DNA of 49,531 nt, taken from the NCBI GenBank assembly GCA_020024635.1, contig JAHHTL010000013.1:1-49531 (forward strand), given 5' to 3'. Under the pieces are notes generated by a model. That model saw only the letters and a program-made list of their open reading frames with translations, ran no database searches and had not been told where the DNA came from. The stretch comes from Ruminococcus sp. (GTDB lineage: Bacteria > Bacillota > Clostridia > Lachnospirales > Lachnospiraceae). The position numbers and the translations under genes were made by a program. The first letter of the stretch is position 1; each line of letters begins with the position of its first letter. Positions 26,719 through 35,933 of the stretch are shown here, piece by piece.

Positions 26719-27660
26719 TTATAGTTCAAAATTTTTCCACGTTTCCAAAAGCTGTTCTTCCGTTGGCAAATTCGTGCAGCATCCTTCTGCCTGAAGTACA
26801 TAAGAGGATAAACTCGCCCCCAATTTACAGCAATCTTTCGGAGAATATCCTTTCAGATATCCATAAAGGAACCCTGCCATATATGCATCGCCAGAACCTG
26901 TTGCATCTACCACATTCTCGATTGGTCGTATCCCAATTCGTTCTTTTTTTACCCCATTTTCTGTACGCACATAGCAGATGCTTCCCTCTTTTCCAAGTGT
27001 TGTTACAAGAATGTCCACATTGCCCTGCTCAAATAACTCTGTAATTTCTTTCATTCCATATAGTTTCTCAATGATTTCACGTTCCACTTCATTTGTAAAT
27101 ATAATCTTACTTTCCCTAAGAAGTTCTCTTAAAAATTCCTCCGGAAAAGCCTCAAAATCATCTTTCATTCCAAAAACAATGGGAACTTTGTATTTCTGAC
27201 ACTTCCGGTAAAACTCTTCATTGTCTTTCTTTGAAGCAACTGTAATCACTCCTAAGCGAGTATTTTTAAATAACGCTTCTTTCATTTCACAAGCATACTT
27301 TTCATCCATTGCTCCCGGATAAAAAATGGTCGTGTGATCATTTTTATTATCTTGAATCAAATAGCATACCGACGTTGCCTCTTGCGGAAGCTGTGTAATT
27401 CCATCTAAGGGAACGTTTCCCTCTATTAAAAAGTTTTTAAATCCGTTCTCTTCGTAGTCTCCGCCCACTCTTAATATTGGAACAGCAGTGATTCCAAGCT
27501 TGTTTAATCCATAGGCAATATTTACAGAACAGCCTCCATAATAAATCTTGGCATTGGATCGATTGGATACAATAGAAGTGAACCCAACTTTTGCCGGATT
27601 TTTTATTTTTATAATGTGATCCATGCTCACATAGCCACTTGTTAAAACATCTATTTTCAT
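26719..27660 (-). CDS. PfkB-family sugar/nucleoside kinase
   Basis: The product has 313 residues; AAGGAG supports the start. Motif 1 is YYGGCSVNIAYGLNKLG (about 40-56) and motif 2 is DATGSGDAYMAGFLYG, with catalytic base Asp258. Length is normal for ribokinase/adenosine-kinase relatives. A PfkB kinase in the same operon as a nucleoside phosphorylase could phosphorylate either the intact nucleoside or the freed sugar. Psu-type (pseudouridine) kinases belong to this superfamily, but no pseudouridine glycosidase is present here. Confidence 0.88.
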   Translation of the reverse strand: MKIDVLTSGYVSMDHIIKIKNPAKVGFTSIVSNRSNAKIYYGGCSVNIAYGLNKLGITAVPILRVGGDYEENGFKNFLIEGNVPLDGITQLPQEATSVCYLIQDNKNDHTTIFYPGAMDEKYACEMKEALFKNTRLGVITVASKKDNEEFYRKCQKYKVPIVFGMKDDFEAFPEEFLRELLRESKIIFTNEVEREIIEKLYGMKEITELFEQGNVDILVTTLGKEGSICYVRTENGVKKERIGIRPIENVVDATGSGDAYMAGFLYGYLKGYSPKDCCKLGASLSSYVLQAEGCCTNLPTEEQLLETWKNFEL

Positions 27661-27672
27661 GATTCACGCTCC

Positions 27673-28239
27673 TTAAAGGGTTCCATGATCTAACATGGCA
27701 AATAAAGTTTTCCTATCAACAACATGCCCGAAGTATTGGTCTATATCCTGAAGGTGAACTTCATTGACTACATCCGAGTTTGTAGCAACACACTCTCTTA
27801 CAACATATGGTTCATAATCAAGATAAAACGCATCTGTAACTGTTGCACGAATGCAACAATTGGTTTTGGTTCCCACGATAATCACATTTTTTACGCCGTT
27901 TTCACGTAGTACCAAATCTAAATCTGTTGCAAAAAATCCGCTATATCTTCTTTTGGGAATGATGTAATCCTTTTCTTCATCTACTGGAAGCATCGGATCG
28001 ATTTCTATTCCAAACGTCCCTTCCAAACAATTGGGGCGCATGGCTGCAGCTTTTGCATCGTATTTTCCTTTTCGATTTTTATGCTGCATAAATACGATCA
28101 ACACCTCTTTTTTTCTACATTCATCCAACACTTCTCGGATGTTGGGAAGAATCTCTCTATTTTTCGGATAAAATACCAGACCATTTGGATCTGTAAAATC
28201 CCGAACCATATCTACGATAATTAATGCTGTCTTCTTCAT
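27673..28239 (-). CDS. Isochorismatase-like cysteine hydrolase
   Basis: This 188-residue hydrolase has the family triad Asp10 (ALIIVDMVRDF), Lys96 (IPKRRYSGF) and Cys129 in KTNCCIRAT. Relatives include nicotinamidase, N-carbamoylsarcosine amidase and ureidoacrylate hydrolase, which cut amide or carbamoyl bonds. In an operon for nucleoside uptake it may act on the released base, for example a nicotinamide-like or ring-opened pyrimidine compound. This is inference. AGAGGA lies before the start, 15 bases after the second permease. Confidence 0.87.
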   Translation of the reverse strand: MKKTALIIVDMVRDFTDPNGLVFYPKNREILPNIREVLDECRKKEVLIVFMQHKNRKGKYDAKAAAMRPNCLEGTFGIEIDPMLPVDEEKDYIIPKRRYSGFFATDLDLVLRENGVKNVIIVGTKTNCCIRATVTDAFYLDYEPYVVRECVATNSDVVNEVHLQDIDQYFGHVVDRKTLFAMLDHGTL

Positions 28240-28253
28240 ATGTTTTCCTCTTA

Positions 28254-29168
28254 TTAATCCAATTTAAATCCTCTTACTTTTACGTTCTTATACTTCGTGT
28301 AAGAAACTACTGCAAGAACTGTAACCATTATAATGTATGGAATAATATCAAATAGCCCTGATACCGGTCCTGCATAAACGCTTAAGTTTATCGATAACGC
28401 TCTAGCAACTCCAAACAAAATGGCATAAAGTGCAGATGCCACTGGATTTCCTTGTCCACAATAAATTGCAGCAATTGCTATAAATCCACGTCCAGCCGTC
28501 ATATTATTCGTAAACATGGCCATTCTTTCCATAGACAAATTTATTCCGGCAAGCGCACAACAAAAGGCTCCAATTAAAACAGCCGCATATTTATACCGCT
28601 CTGTTTTTATCCCAAGACTAATCGCAGAATCCTCATTTTCTCCTACCACTCTTATGTAAATTCCAAATTTTGTTTTATACATTAATACCGTAAAAAATAG
28701 AATCCCTATAAATGCGAAATATGTAATGATTGGATGACCACTGAGTATCTTTCCAATTAACGGAATATTTTCCACCAATGGAATGTGAAGTTTAAAATCA
28801 GCCACACTTACATTTTGAAGACTAATATTTGCGATTTCCATACGTTTTAGTACAAAATCAGCGATTGCTGGTACAATAAGATTTATTCCAAGACCTATTA
28901 CGATTACATTTCCTTTACAGGTGATACCCAAACATGAGAAAACCAGTCCAAACAATAGTGTGGTAACGATTGCAGCTAAAATTGCCACTGTAACACTACC
29001 TGTAAGGTAGGTCACTAACACCGATACAAAAGCTCCATTTAGCATCATTCCTTCTAACGCAATATTTAAAACATTTGCTTTGTATGCAAAAATCCCACCA
29101 ATCACACAGAGGATGATTGGAGCACTATGATATATCGTGTCGTATAAAATATTACCAATCAACTCCAT
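28254..29168 (-). CDS. BMP-type nucleoside ABC transporter permease (second)
   Basis: This 304-residue membrane protein has about eight helices and begins PIILCVIGGIFAYKANVLNI after a short N-terminus. The EGMMLNGAF motif is typical of NupQ/YufQ-type permeases. It overlaps the end of the first permease gene by 10 bases. The two permeases form the heterodimeric channel of an importer that in characterised relatives carries nucleosides. Confidence 0.92.
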   Translation of the reverse strand: MELIGNILYDTIYHSAPIILCVIGGIFAYKANVLNIALEGMMLNGAFVSVLVTYLTGSVTVAILAAIVTTLLFGLVFSCLGITCKGNVIVIGLGINLIVPAIADFVLKRMEIANISLQNVSVADFKLHIPLVENIPLIGKILSGHPIITYFAFIGILFFTVLMYKTKFGIYIRVVGENEDSAISLGIKTERYKYAAVLIGAFCCALAGINLSMERMAMFTNNMTAGRGFIAIAAIYCGQGNPVASALYAILFGVARALSINLSVYAGPVSGLFDIIPYIIMVTVLAVVSYTKYKNVKVRGFKLD

Positions 29169-30226
29169 GATTCTTCCTCCTTCTTCTTTCGTCTCTCAAA
29201 CCAATTTGTATGTTCCCCAATGAATTTAACTGCAAGGAATAAAATAATCATTCCTTGAATAATTGACACGATTTCTTTTGGTACGGTCGTATATAAATTG
29301 ATGCTGTCACTTCCCGTTTTTAGTGCTGCATAGAAAATTGCAGCAACTAATATACCAATGGGAGAATGTCCCCCTAATAGAGCAATCAACATGCCGTCCC
29401 ACCCTAAGCCTGGGTTTCCTGAGAAACTCAAGGTAAATTTAAATTGATCACTCATCATCCATCCTGCTCCTGCCATACCAGATAATGCACCACTTATTAA
29501 CATGATAAGCACGATCTTTTTTCCAACATTCATGCCTGTTGCTTCTGCAAACTCTGCATTCTTGCCAATTGTCTTCACTTCATAACCAAGCTTCGACTTA
29601 TTCATAATGATCGCCATGATTATTAACACGAACACAACGATTACAAAGAACATCGTAATTCTTGATGTTCCAAATCTTTGAAACATTGCCCCATCCTTGA
29701 TTGTAGGTGTTGCTACATATCCCGCTTCTTTATCCCTAAAAACTCCTGTTGTAAGAAACTCAAGTGCTTTTACCATTGCATAATTGAGCATTAATGTGAC
29801 AACCATTTCATTCACATTACACTTTGCTTTTAATAACGCTGGGATGAATGCAAAAAGCATTCCACATCCCATGGCCACTATAAAACAAATCATTTTTTGC
29901 ACGATAGAATTCATATTCGGAAGATAGGCGCCAACAATTCCTGCAAAAAAACCACCGAACATCATCTGTCCTTCTACTCCCATGTTGTAGATGTTTGCTT
30001 TAAATGTGATTGCAATTGCAAGCCCTGTTAAAATCAATGGTGCAGCATAATGAAGTGTATTCAGAAATCCTTTCGCCGTAAACAACGATTTTCGTATAAG
30101 AAGTCCATATGTTGCAAGCGGATTTTCTCCAATTCCCAATATGATCAGCCCACCAATAAAAAACGCTAAAACGATCGGCAAAACGGAATTCAACATTGTT
30201 TTTATTACGTTCTCTTTTTTGTTCAT
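29159..30226 (-). CDS. BMP-type nucleoside ABC transporter permease (first)
   Basis: This 355-residue NupP/YufP-type permease has about ten hydrophobic segments. The family motif NIYNMGVEGQMMFGGF lies near residue 80. It follows the ATPase stop by 4 bases and overlaps the next permease, showing a coupled transporter unit. Confidence 0.92.
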   Translation of the reverse strand: MNKKENVIKTMLNSVLPIVLAFFIGGLIILGIGENPLATYGLLIRKSLFTAKGFLNTLHYAAPLILTGLAIAITFKANIYNMGVEGQMMFGGFFAGIVGAYLPNMNSIVQKMICFIVAMGCGMLFAFIPALLKAKCNVNEMVVTLMLNYAMVKALEFLTTGVFRDKEAGYVATPTIKDGAMFQRFGTSRITMFFVIVVFVLIIMAIIMNKSKLGYEVKTIGKNAEFAEATGMNVGKKIVLIMLISGALSGMAGAGWMMSDQFKFTLSFSGNPGLGWDGMLIALLGGHSPIGILVAAIFYAALKTGSDSINLYTTVPKEIVSIIQGMIILFLAVKFIGEHTNWFERRKKKEEESWS

Positions 30227-30230
30227 CCGA

Positions 30231-31772
30231 CTAGTCCTCCTTTTTGTGGATTCCTGCCATCAATAGCCCCATTGATGCAGTCGTTGTTTCCTTCGGTGAA
30301 ATTTCACCAGTAATTTGTCCTTTACACATCACAACTACCCGATCTGATAAACTCATAATTTCTGAAAGTTCACTAGAAACCAAAATAACTGAATTTCCCT
30401 CATCTCTAAATTTTAGAATCTGATGGTGGATAAACTCAATGGATCCAATATCCACACCTCTGGTTGGCTGACATGCGATCAATAACTTTGGCTTTGCTGC
30501 CAATTCTCTTGCAATAATTACTTTCTGAGCATTTCCACCTGATAAACACGAAATATTTCCTTCGATATTGCCTATTCGGATATCAAATTCTTTAATAAAT
30601 GTATCTCTTTTTTCAACAATCTTACTTTTTTGTAAGATTCCATGTCGACATACATCTTCTTTTCCATGATAACCGGATATACAATTCTCTGTAATACTCA
30701 TATCTTTACACAACCCTTGTGCATATCTGTCTTCTGGTATCATTCCCATTCCAATTTCGCGTAACTTATCCGGCCACCAATTTGTAACATTTACCCCACA
30801 AAATGTATTGGTACCACTTGTCGATTCCATAAGTCCGGTAATCATTTTAACAAGTTCTGACTGACCGTTTCCCTCTACTCCTGCAATTCCCAATATTTCC
30901 CCTTTGTGGACTTGAAATGAAATGTTGGAAACCACCTCTTTCCCACAATCATTCCTTGTTGATAACTCTTTTACTTCATAAATAATTTCATCTTCTATCT
31001 TATTTTTTCTTTTGCTGTCAACCGAAAGGACCACATCTCTTCCAACCATCATTTGTGCAAGCTCTTCTTCACTTGTGTCCTTCTTTTTCACATTTCCTAC
31101 TACTTTTCCTTGTTTAATAACAGTAACACTATCTGCAATTTCCATAACCTCACGTAATTTGTGAGTAATTACAATAATGGTCTTGCCTTGTTCTTTTAAT
31201 CCTTTTAATGTTGCCATCAGTTGATCTACTTCCTGTGGTGTTAATACCGCTGTCGGTTCATCAAGAATTAAGATGTCGACATTTCTATATAGCATTTTTA
31301 AAATCTCAACTCTTTGTCTTCCTCCTACCGAGAGATCTTCTATTTTATCCATAGGATTTAATTCAAAACGATTGTCCGAAATAAGTTTTTCTATACAGCT
31401 TAATTCTTTTTTTGTATCGATAAATGGGGTACGAAACTTTCCCTTCTTCAGATTAATTTCTTCCCCTAAAAGAATATTTTCATAAACGGTAAGACTTGGC
31501 ACCAGTTTAAAATGTTGGTGCACCATACCTATCCCATTTTGAATCGCATCAATCGGGCTATTTAAGACTACTTCTTTTCCGCGAATTAGGATTTTTCCAC
31601 TTGTTGGCTGCAAAAGTCCATACAACATATTCATCATAGTTGATTTCCCTGCTCCATTTTCTCCAACAATACACTTAATTTCTTTTTCTTTCACATCAAT
31701 GTTGATATGATCATTTGCAGCAAAATCTCCAAATTTCTTAGTCAAATCTATTGCTTGAATCATACTTCTCAT
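30231..31772 (-). CDS. BMP-type nucleoside ABC transporter ATPase, tandem domains
   Basis: The product has 513 residues with AAAGGGG 8 nt before the ATG at 31772. Domain 1 has GENGAGKS (37-44), signature LSVGGRQRVE and Walker B ILILDEP. Domain 2 has the relaxed A-loop GVEGNGQSE, signature LSGGNAQKV and the Walker B LLIACQPTRGVD, in which Asp-Glu-Pro is replaced by Cys-Gln-Pro. That second-domain change is common in this NupO/YufO family. It powers import through the two downstream permeases. Confidence 0.92.
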   Translation of the reverse strand: MRSMIQAIDLTKKFGDFAANDHINIDVKEKEIKCIVGENGAGKSTMMNMLYGLLQPTSGKILIRGKEVVLNSPIDAIQNGIGMVHQHFKLVPSLTVYENILLGEEINLKKGKFRTPFIDTKKELSCIEKLISDNRFELNPMDKIEDLSVGGRQRVEILKMLYRNVDILILDEPTAVLTPQEVDQLMATLKGLKEQGKTIIVITHKLREVMEIADSVTVIKQGKVVGNVKKKDTSEEELAQMMVGRDVVLSVDSKRKNKIEDEIIYEVKELSTRNDCGKEVVSNISFQVHKGEILGIAGVEGNGQSELVKMITGLMESTSGTNTFCGVNVTNWWPDKLREIGMGMIPEDRYAQGLCKDMSITENCISGYHGKEDVCRHGILQKSKIVEKRDTFIKEFDIRIGNIEGNISCLSGGNAQKVIIARELAAKPKLLIACQPTRGVDIGSIEFIHHQILKFRDEGNSVILVSSELSEIMSLSDRVVVMCKGQITGEISPKETTTASMGLLMAGIHKKED

Positions 31773-31798
31773 ACATCTTACCCCTTTGGCTATGCAAC

Positions 31799-32992
31799 TT
31801 ACTTAATCGTTACATTTTCTAATGCAGAAGCATCTAATTCTTCTCCATTCTGCGCATTTATAACTTTAATTGTTCCATCACAAATCTGTTTTTCAATTGC
31901 GGATACCTTTGCTTTAATTTCTTCCCATTTAGTCTGTCCTTCATCTGTGACGAATTTACTAATTTCAGAAAGATCTGTAATTGAAGTTGCTTTGGAAGCA
32001 AGCGAATAACTCTGAACCCTATCCATATCGCTAATTTTTCCATCTACTGCTGCCTGTATAATCTCATATACTGGAACTTCTGTATTTTTGATCACGCTTG
32101 TCAAAATATACCCCGACTGTTGTGCGTCCTTATTTGCATCAACATGAATGGCTAATTTTCCCTCTTCTTTCGCTTTGGCTGCTGCGCCATCTCCAACAGA
32201 ACCAGCTACACTAAATACTACATTTGCGCCTTGATTATAATAGGTTCCTGCCACAGTACCTCCTGTTGCCGAGTCGGAAAACCCTGCATCATATTTTGCA
32301 TAATAGTCATAATGAACTCCTAATTCTTTTGCAATATAATTTATTCCTTCAAGAAATCCATATGAAAATACGGTAATACCATTTGAATTTGTTCCACCGA
32401 TAAATCCAATTGCTCTGCCTCCTTTGTCTACCGGCGTAAATTTATAATGTTCTGTTCCAAATAATGTTTCTGCATTTTCATTGACTAATGTTGCGAGGAC
32501 ACCGGAAACAAAGGATGCCTCATGTACATCAAATAAAACAGAGATTACATTTTCGTGAATGATTTCTCCACTTTCATTTTTATTTGGATTATCATTGAAA
32601 CATACAAAGGTCGTATCCGGATACATTTCTGCAATTGGCTTCGATCCACCGGTTCCGGAAATTAACGCTTCAAAATCGTACTCTAAATTGAAAATCAAAT
32701 GATACCCATCCTCTGCAAGTGTTTCTAGCGCTTGTGGTACCCCCGTTGTCGGCTCTACAACTTTATACTCCACTCCTAATTCCTTAGCTGCCTTTTTTAC
32801 TCCTGCTACCGCTGACTGGTTATATCCATTATCGTTTTGACCTGCCGAATCACAGACGATCGCTATTTTTACCTCGCTATTTCCAGATGCCCCTTTGCTT
32901 TTTTCTTTTGATTCCCCACAACCTGCGATACTTCCCATCACGAGGGTTCCCATTAACAATAATCCCATCACTTTTTTCCACTTCTTTTTCAT
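31799..32992 (-). CDS. BMP-family nucleoside-binding lipoprotein
   Basis: This 397-residue lipoprotein has signal peptide 1-24 ending SIAG with Cys25 lipidated. The BMP (PnrA-like) domain follows, with IAIVCDSAGQNDNGYNQSA at its start and FIGGTNSNGIT in the second lobe. PnrA relatives bind purine or pyrimidine nucleosides. It is the first gene of the operon, just behind the strong promoter at 33059-33086. The long, divergent sequence gives no clue to which nucleoside is bound. Confidence 0.92.
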   Translation of the reverse strand: MKKKWKKVMGLLLMGTLVMGSIAGCGESKEKSKGASGNSEVKIAIVCDSAGQNDNGYNQSAVAGVKKAAKELGVEYKVVEPTTGVPQALETLAEDGYHLIFNLEYDFEALISGTGGSKPIAEMYPDTTFVCFNDNPNKNESGEIIHENVISVLFDVHEASFVSGVLATLVNENAETLFGTEHYKFTPVDKGGRAIGFIGGTNSNGITVFSYGFLEGINYIAKELGVHYDYYAKYDAGFSDSATGGTVAGTYYNQGANVVFSVAGSVGDGAAAKAKEEGKLAIHVDANKDAQQSGYILTSVIKNTEVPVYEIIQAAVDGKISDMDRVQSYSLASKATSITDLSEISKFVTDEGQTKWEEIKAKVSAIEKQICDGTIKVINAQNGEELDASALENVTIK

Positions 32993-33028
32993 CTTTATTC
33001 CTCCTTGTTTTTTTAACGTCTCTATGTT

Positions 33029-33044
33029 GTCATGTCGTCATGAC
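33029..33044. promoter_or_regulatory. Palindromic operator candidate for the GntR regulator
   Basis: The 16-base sequence GTCATGTCGTCATGAC is an inverted repeat except for its two central pairs, and extends to T[T/G]GTCATG half-sites. It lies about 15 bases downstream of the -10 box, over or just after the start point of the nucleoside operon, where a repressor would block transcription. Assignment to the operon's HutC-type regulator is inference. Confidence 0.55.
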
Positions 33045-33058
33045 CAGTTCTTATTTAT

Positions 33059-33086
33059 ATATTACACAATTATTTTTATTTGTCAA
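33059..33086 (-). promoter_or_regulatory. Strong promoter of the nucleoside operon
   Basis: The minus strand carries a consensus TTGACA (33081-33086) and TAATAT (33059-33064) with a 16-base spacer. It sits 67 bases before the lipoprotein start with a palindrome just downstream. Confidence 0.75.
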
Positions 33087-33157
33087 GCAATATGAACAAC
33101 ATAATTCTTTATTTTTCATTTTTTTTAGTTATTTTGACAAACTATCTTTTGACACAA

Positions 33158-33190
33158 AAAAAGGACTGCATCATTCTATGCAATCCTTAC
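33158..33190 (-). terminator. Terminator after tRNA-Pro
   Basis: The minus strand folds into an 11-bp stem (AAGGATTGCAT with ATGCAGTCCTT, one mismatch) followed by seven T residues. It begins 17 bases after the tRNA-Pro 3' end. Confidence 0.85.
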
Positions 33191-33206
33191 CAATCCAATA
33201 ATAAAG

Positions 33207-33280
<74 letters not shown>

Positions 33281-33301
33281 ATATGATTTAATTTAAAAAT
33301 T

Positions 33302-33341
33302 CCGTAAAAAGCAATTAAGAACCTGCCATTGCAGATTCTTA
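33302..33341 (-). terminator. Terminator between tRNA-Gln and tRNA-Pro
   Basis: The minus strand has a 12-bp stem TTAAGAATCTGC/GCAGGTTCTTAA (one G-T pair) with a 4-base loop, then TTGCTTTTT. It begins directly after the tRNA-Gln 3' end, so the two tRNAs are not simply co-transcribed. Confidence 0.75.
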
Positions 33342-33342
33342 A

Positions 33343-33413
33343 CTACGGATAGAGGACTCGAACCTCTACTAACAGAGTCAGAGTCTGCTGTGCTGCCATT
33401 ACACCAATCCGCA
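33343..33413 (-). tRNA. tRNA-Gln (anticodon CTG)
   Basis: This is a 71-nt cloverleaf. The acceptor arm TGCGGAT pairs with ATCCGTA (one G-T pair), with discriminator G as usual for Gln. The anticodon stem GCAGA/TCTGT encloses the loop CTCTGAC, giving anticodon CTG. The T-loop is GTTCGAGTC. CCA is not encoded. Confidence 0.93.
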
Positions 33414-33459
33414 TCAGCATTTTTAATTCGTTGTCTTATCTCTCGCAAACAACAAATTC

Positions 33460-33487
33460 ATTATATCAAACTCTCAGCAAAAGTCAA
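33460..33487 (-). promoter_or_regulatory. Promoter of tRNA-Gln
   Basis: The minus strand has TTGACT (33482-33487) and TATAAT (33460-33465) with a 16-base spacer, 46 bases before the tRNA-Gln 5' end. Both boxes are near consensus, as expected for a stable RNA gene. Confidence 0.75.
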
Positions 33488-33532
33488 CCTCTTTTTTTAA
33501 AGTTCTTCTATTTTCTGATTTATTTGTATTTT

Positions 33533-34360
33533 TCAGAATATTCCCTCAAATACCGTTTCTGCCGGTCCTGTCATGTATACTAGATTCTGTTCTTGATCCC
33601 ATTCGATCGTCAAATCTCCGCCAACCAGTTTTACAAGCACTTTGTTTTCTGTGTAACCATTTAAAATACAGGACACCGCAACTGCACAAGCGCCAGTACC
33701 ACATGCCAATGTCTCTGCGGATCCTCTTTCCCACACACGCATCTCTACGGTATTTTTATCAATCACTTTCACAAATTCTGTGTTTACACGATTTGGAAAA
33801 CATGCATGGTTTTCAAAGGAAGGGCCAATTTTTTCAAGATCAAGCGCCTTTACATCTGGCACATATACAACTGCATGAGGATTTCCCATGGATACACAAG
33901 TCATTTTATATTCTTGATCCAGTACCGTAATAGGATAACAAATCACCCTATCGCCTTCTACTTTTACAGGAATTTGATCTGGTCTTAATTCCGGTGTTCC
34001 CATATTCACTGTAACCATTACCACTTTTTGATCTTGGATCGTAAGATCTAAATATTTAATCCCTGCCAACGTTTCTACAGAGATGTGCTCTTTCGTTGTT
34101 AAGCCATGGTCATACACATATTTTCCAACACAGCGGATTCCATTCCCACACATTTCACTTCTTGATCCATCTGCATTATACATTTCCATTTCAAAATCAG
34201 CGATTTTTGACGGATTAATTAAAATCAATCCATCCGATCCGATTCCAAAATGACGATCACTAATGATTTTTGACAGCTGGGATGGATTTTCGATTGTTTC
34301 TTGAAACCCATTTACATATACATAATCATTTCCTAAGCCTTGCATTTTTGTAAATTTCAT
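33533..34360 (-). CDS. dapF: Diaminopimelate epimerase
   Basis: The product has 275 residues from the ATG at 34360, chosen for GGAGAG 7 nt upstream. It interconverts LL- and meso-diaminopimelate for lysine and peptidoglycan synthesis. The two catalytic cysteines are Cys71 in MCGNGIRCVG and Cys220 in ETLACGTGACA. The start MKFTKMQGLGNDYVYV is typical. It is the last gene of the xth-truA-nrdR group. There is no terminator before the tRNA promoter. Confidence 0.96.
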   Translation of the reverse strand: MKFTKMQGLGNDYVYVNGFQETIENPSQLSKIISDRHFGIGSDGLILINPSKIADFEMEMYNADGSRSEMCGNGIRCVGKYVYDHGLTTKEHISVETLAGIKYLDLTIQDQKVVMVTVNMGTPELRPDQIPVKVEGDRVICYPITVLDQEYKMTCVSMGNPHAVVYVPDVKALDLEKIGPSFENHACFPNRVNTEFVKVIDKNTVEMRVWERGSAETLACGTGACAVAVSCILNGYTENKVLVKLVGGDLTIEWDQEQNLVYMTGPAETVFEGIF

Positions 34361-34394
34361 TTGTTTTCTCTCCATTTTTGCCAATTGGATGGTT

Positions 34395-35156
34395 CTATTG
34401 TAAGTCCTCTAATTCCAAAACAACCGGACAGTGATCTGAACCCATCACATCGGTTAAAATTCTTGCATCTTTTAATCTGTTTTTCAATGTTTCTGATACT
34501 ACAAAATAGTCAATACGCCATCCGGCATTTTTTTCTCTTGCTTTAAATCGGTAAGACCACCAAGAATACATATCCTTGGTATCTGGATAAAAATACCGAT
34601 ATGTATCTAGAAAACCAGACGCCAAAAGCTCTGTAAACTTCTCTCTTTCTTCATCCGTAAATCCAGCGTTTTTGCGATTTGTTTTTGGATTTTTCAAGTC
34701 AATCTCTTGGTGGGCTACATTCATATCCCCTGTAACAATTACAGGCTTCTTCTGATCCAAATTTTTTAGATATGCTCTAAAATCATCTTCCCACTTCATT
34801 CGATAAGAAAGTCTTGCAAGTTCTGACTGAGAATTTGGCGTATAAACTGTCACAAAATAAAATTCTTCAAATTCTAATGTAATCACACGTCCTTCTTGAT
34901 CATGCTCTTCGATTCCGATTCCATATGTAACATTCAACGGCTTTCTTTTTGTAAATACAGCTGTTCCTGAATATCCTTTTTTTACTGCATAATTCCAATA
35001 TTGCTCATACCCTTCTAGTTCAAGATGCAACTGGCCTTCTTGCATTTTTGTTTCCTGTACACAAAAAATATCCGCATCTTGCTGTAAAAATACATCTAAA
35101 AATCCCTTTTGCACACAGGCACGCAGACCATTTACGTTCCATGATAGTAATTTCAT
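34395..35156 (-). CDS. xth: Exodeoxyribonuclease III
   Basis: This 253-residue AP endonuclease/exonuclease III repairs abasic sites. It begins MKLLSWNVNGLRACV, has the metal-binding Glu in FCVQETKMQ, the catalytic VTGDMNVAHQEIDLKNPK, and ends with SDHCPVVLEL. All catalytic residues are visible and length is normal. It lies between truA and dapF. Confidence 0.96.
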   Translation of the reverse strand: MKLLSWNVNGLRACVQKGFLDVFLQQDADIFCVQETKMQEGQLHLELEGYEQYWNYAVKKGYSGTAVFTKRKPLNVTYGIGIEEHDQEGRVITLEFEEFYFVTVYTPNSQSELARLSYRMKWEDDFRAYLKNLDQKKPVIVTGDMNVAHQEIDLKNPKTNRKNAGFTDEEREKFTELLASGFLDTYRYFYPDTKDMYSWWSYRFKAREKNAGWRIDYFVVSETLKNRLKDARILTDVMGSDHCPVVLELEDLQ

Positions 35157-35183
35157 ATTTTTCTCCTATTGCTCTTATACATT

Positions 35184-35918
35184 TTAATAATAAACTTCTT
35201 TTAAAAACAAGCCTTTCGCCGGTGCACAAAATCCAGCATTGGCCCTTTCTTTTGACGCCAAAATTTCTTTGATTTCTTCTGGATCTTTCTTCTTTCTTCC
35301 AACTTCTAGAAGCGTTCCGGTCAAAATGCGTACCATATGATACAAAAATCCCGTACCACAATAAACAAGTTTTATAGTGTCTTGTCTTTGTTCGATCTCC
35401 ACTTTATAGATGGTTCGCACTGTGGATTTGTCTTCTTTTAAATCCGTAAACGCCGCAAAATCCTGTCTTCCTACAAGATAAGAAGCTGCTTGTCTCATGG
35501 CACAAAGATCCAATTCATACGGATAGGACAGACTATACTTTCTCCCAAAAACCCCTTGCTTTTGTCTTGTATCGATATTGTATTCATAGCACTTTGCTTT
35601 TGCACTTAACCTTGCATGAAATCCATTTTTTTCTAACACAATGTCTTTGATTTTAAGTTCATCTGGAAGTTCTTTATTCATTTGCTCTAAGAAATCTCTG
35701 GAATGAAAAGAAGTAGACACTACCATACTGGCCGTCTGCCCCTTTGCATGCACTCCTGCATCTGTACGTCCGGAGCCGTTTATTTCTACTCGCTCTTGTA
35801 AAATCTCACTTGCCGTATCCTCTAAAATTCCCTGGATCGTAAGATTTGTATTTCCTTGACGCTGCCAGCCGCGAAAGCATCCACCATCATACATTAACGT
35901 AAGCTTATAAGTCTTCAT
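35184..35918 (-). CDS. truA: tRNA pseudouridine(38-40) synthase
   Basis: This 244-residue enzyme converts uridines 38-40 of the tRNA anticodon arm to pseudouridine. The catalytic Asp53 lies in GSGRTDAGVHAKGQ. The C-terminal GTGFLYHMVRILTGTLLEVG is the family signature. It lies between nrdR and xth with short gaps. Confidence 0.96.
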   Translation of the reverse strand: MKTYKLTLMYDGGCFRGWQRQGNTNLTIQGILEDTASEILQERVEINGSGRTDAGVHAKGQTASMVVSTSFHSRDFLEQMNKELPDELKIKDIVLEKNGFHARLSAKAKCYEYNIDTRQKQGVFGRKYSLSYPYELDLCAMRQAASYLVGRQDFAAFTDLKEDKSTVRTIYKVEIEQRQDTIKLVYCGTGFLYHMVRILTGTLLEVGRKKKDPEEIKEILASKERANAGFCAPAKGLFLKEVYY

Positions 35919-35933
35919 TGACGCTCCCTCAAA

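Noticed and set aside
26719..27660. Pseudouridine catabolism operon (PsuK-like PfkB kinase)
   Set aside because: No PsuG glycosidase is present, and a nucleoside phosphorylase stands in its place.
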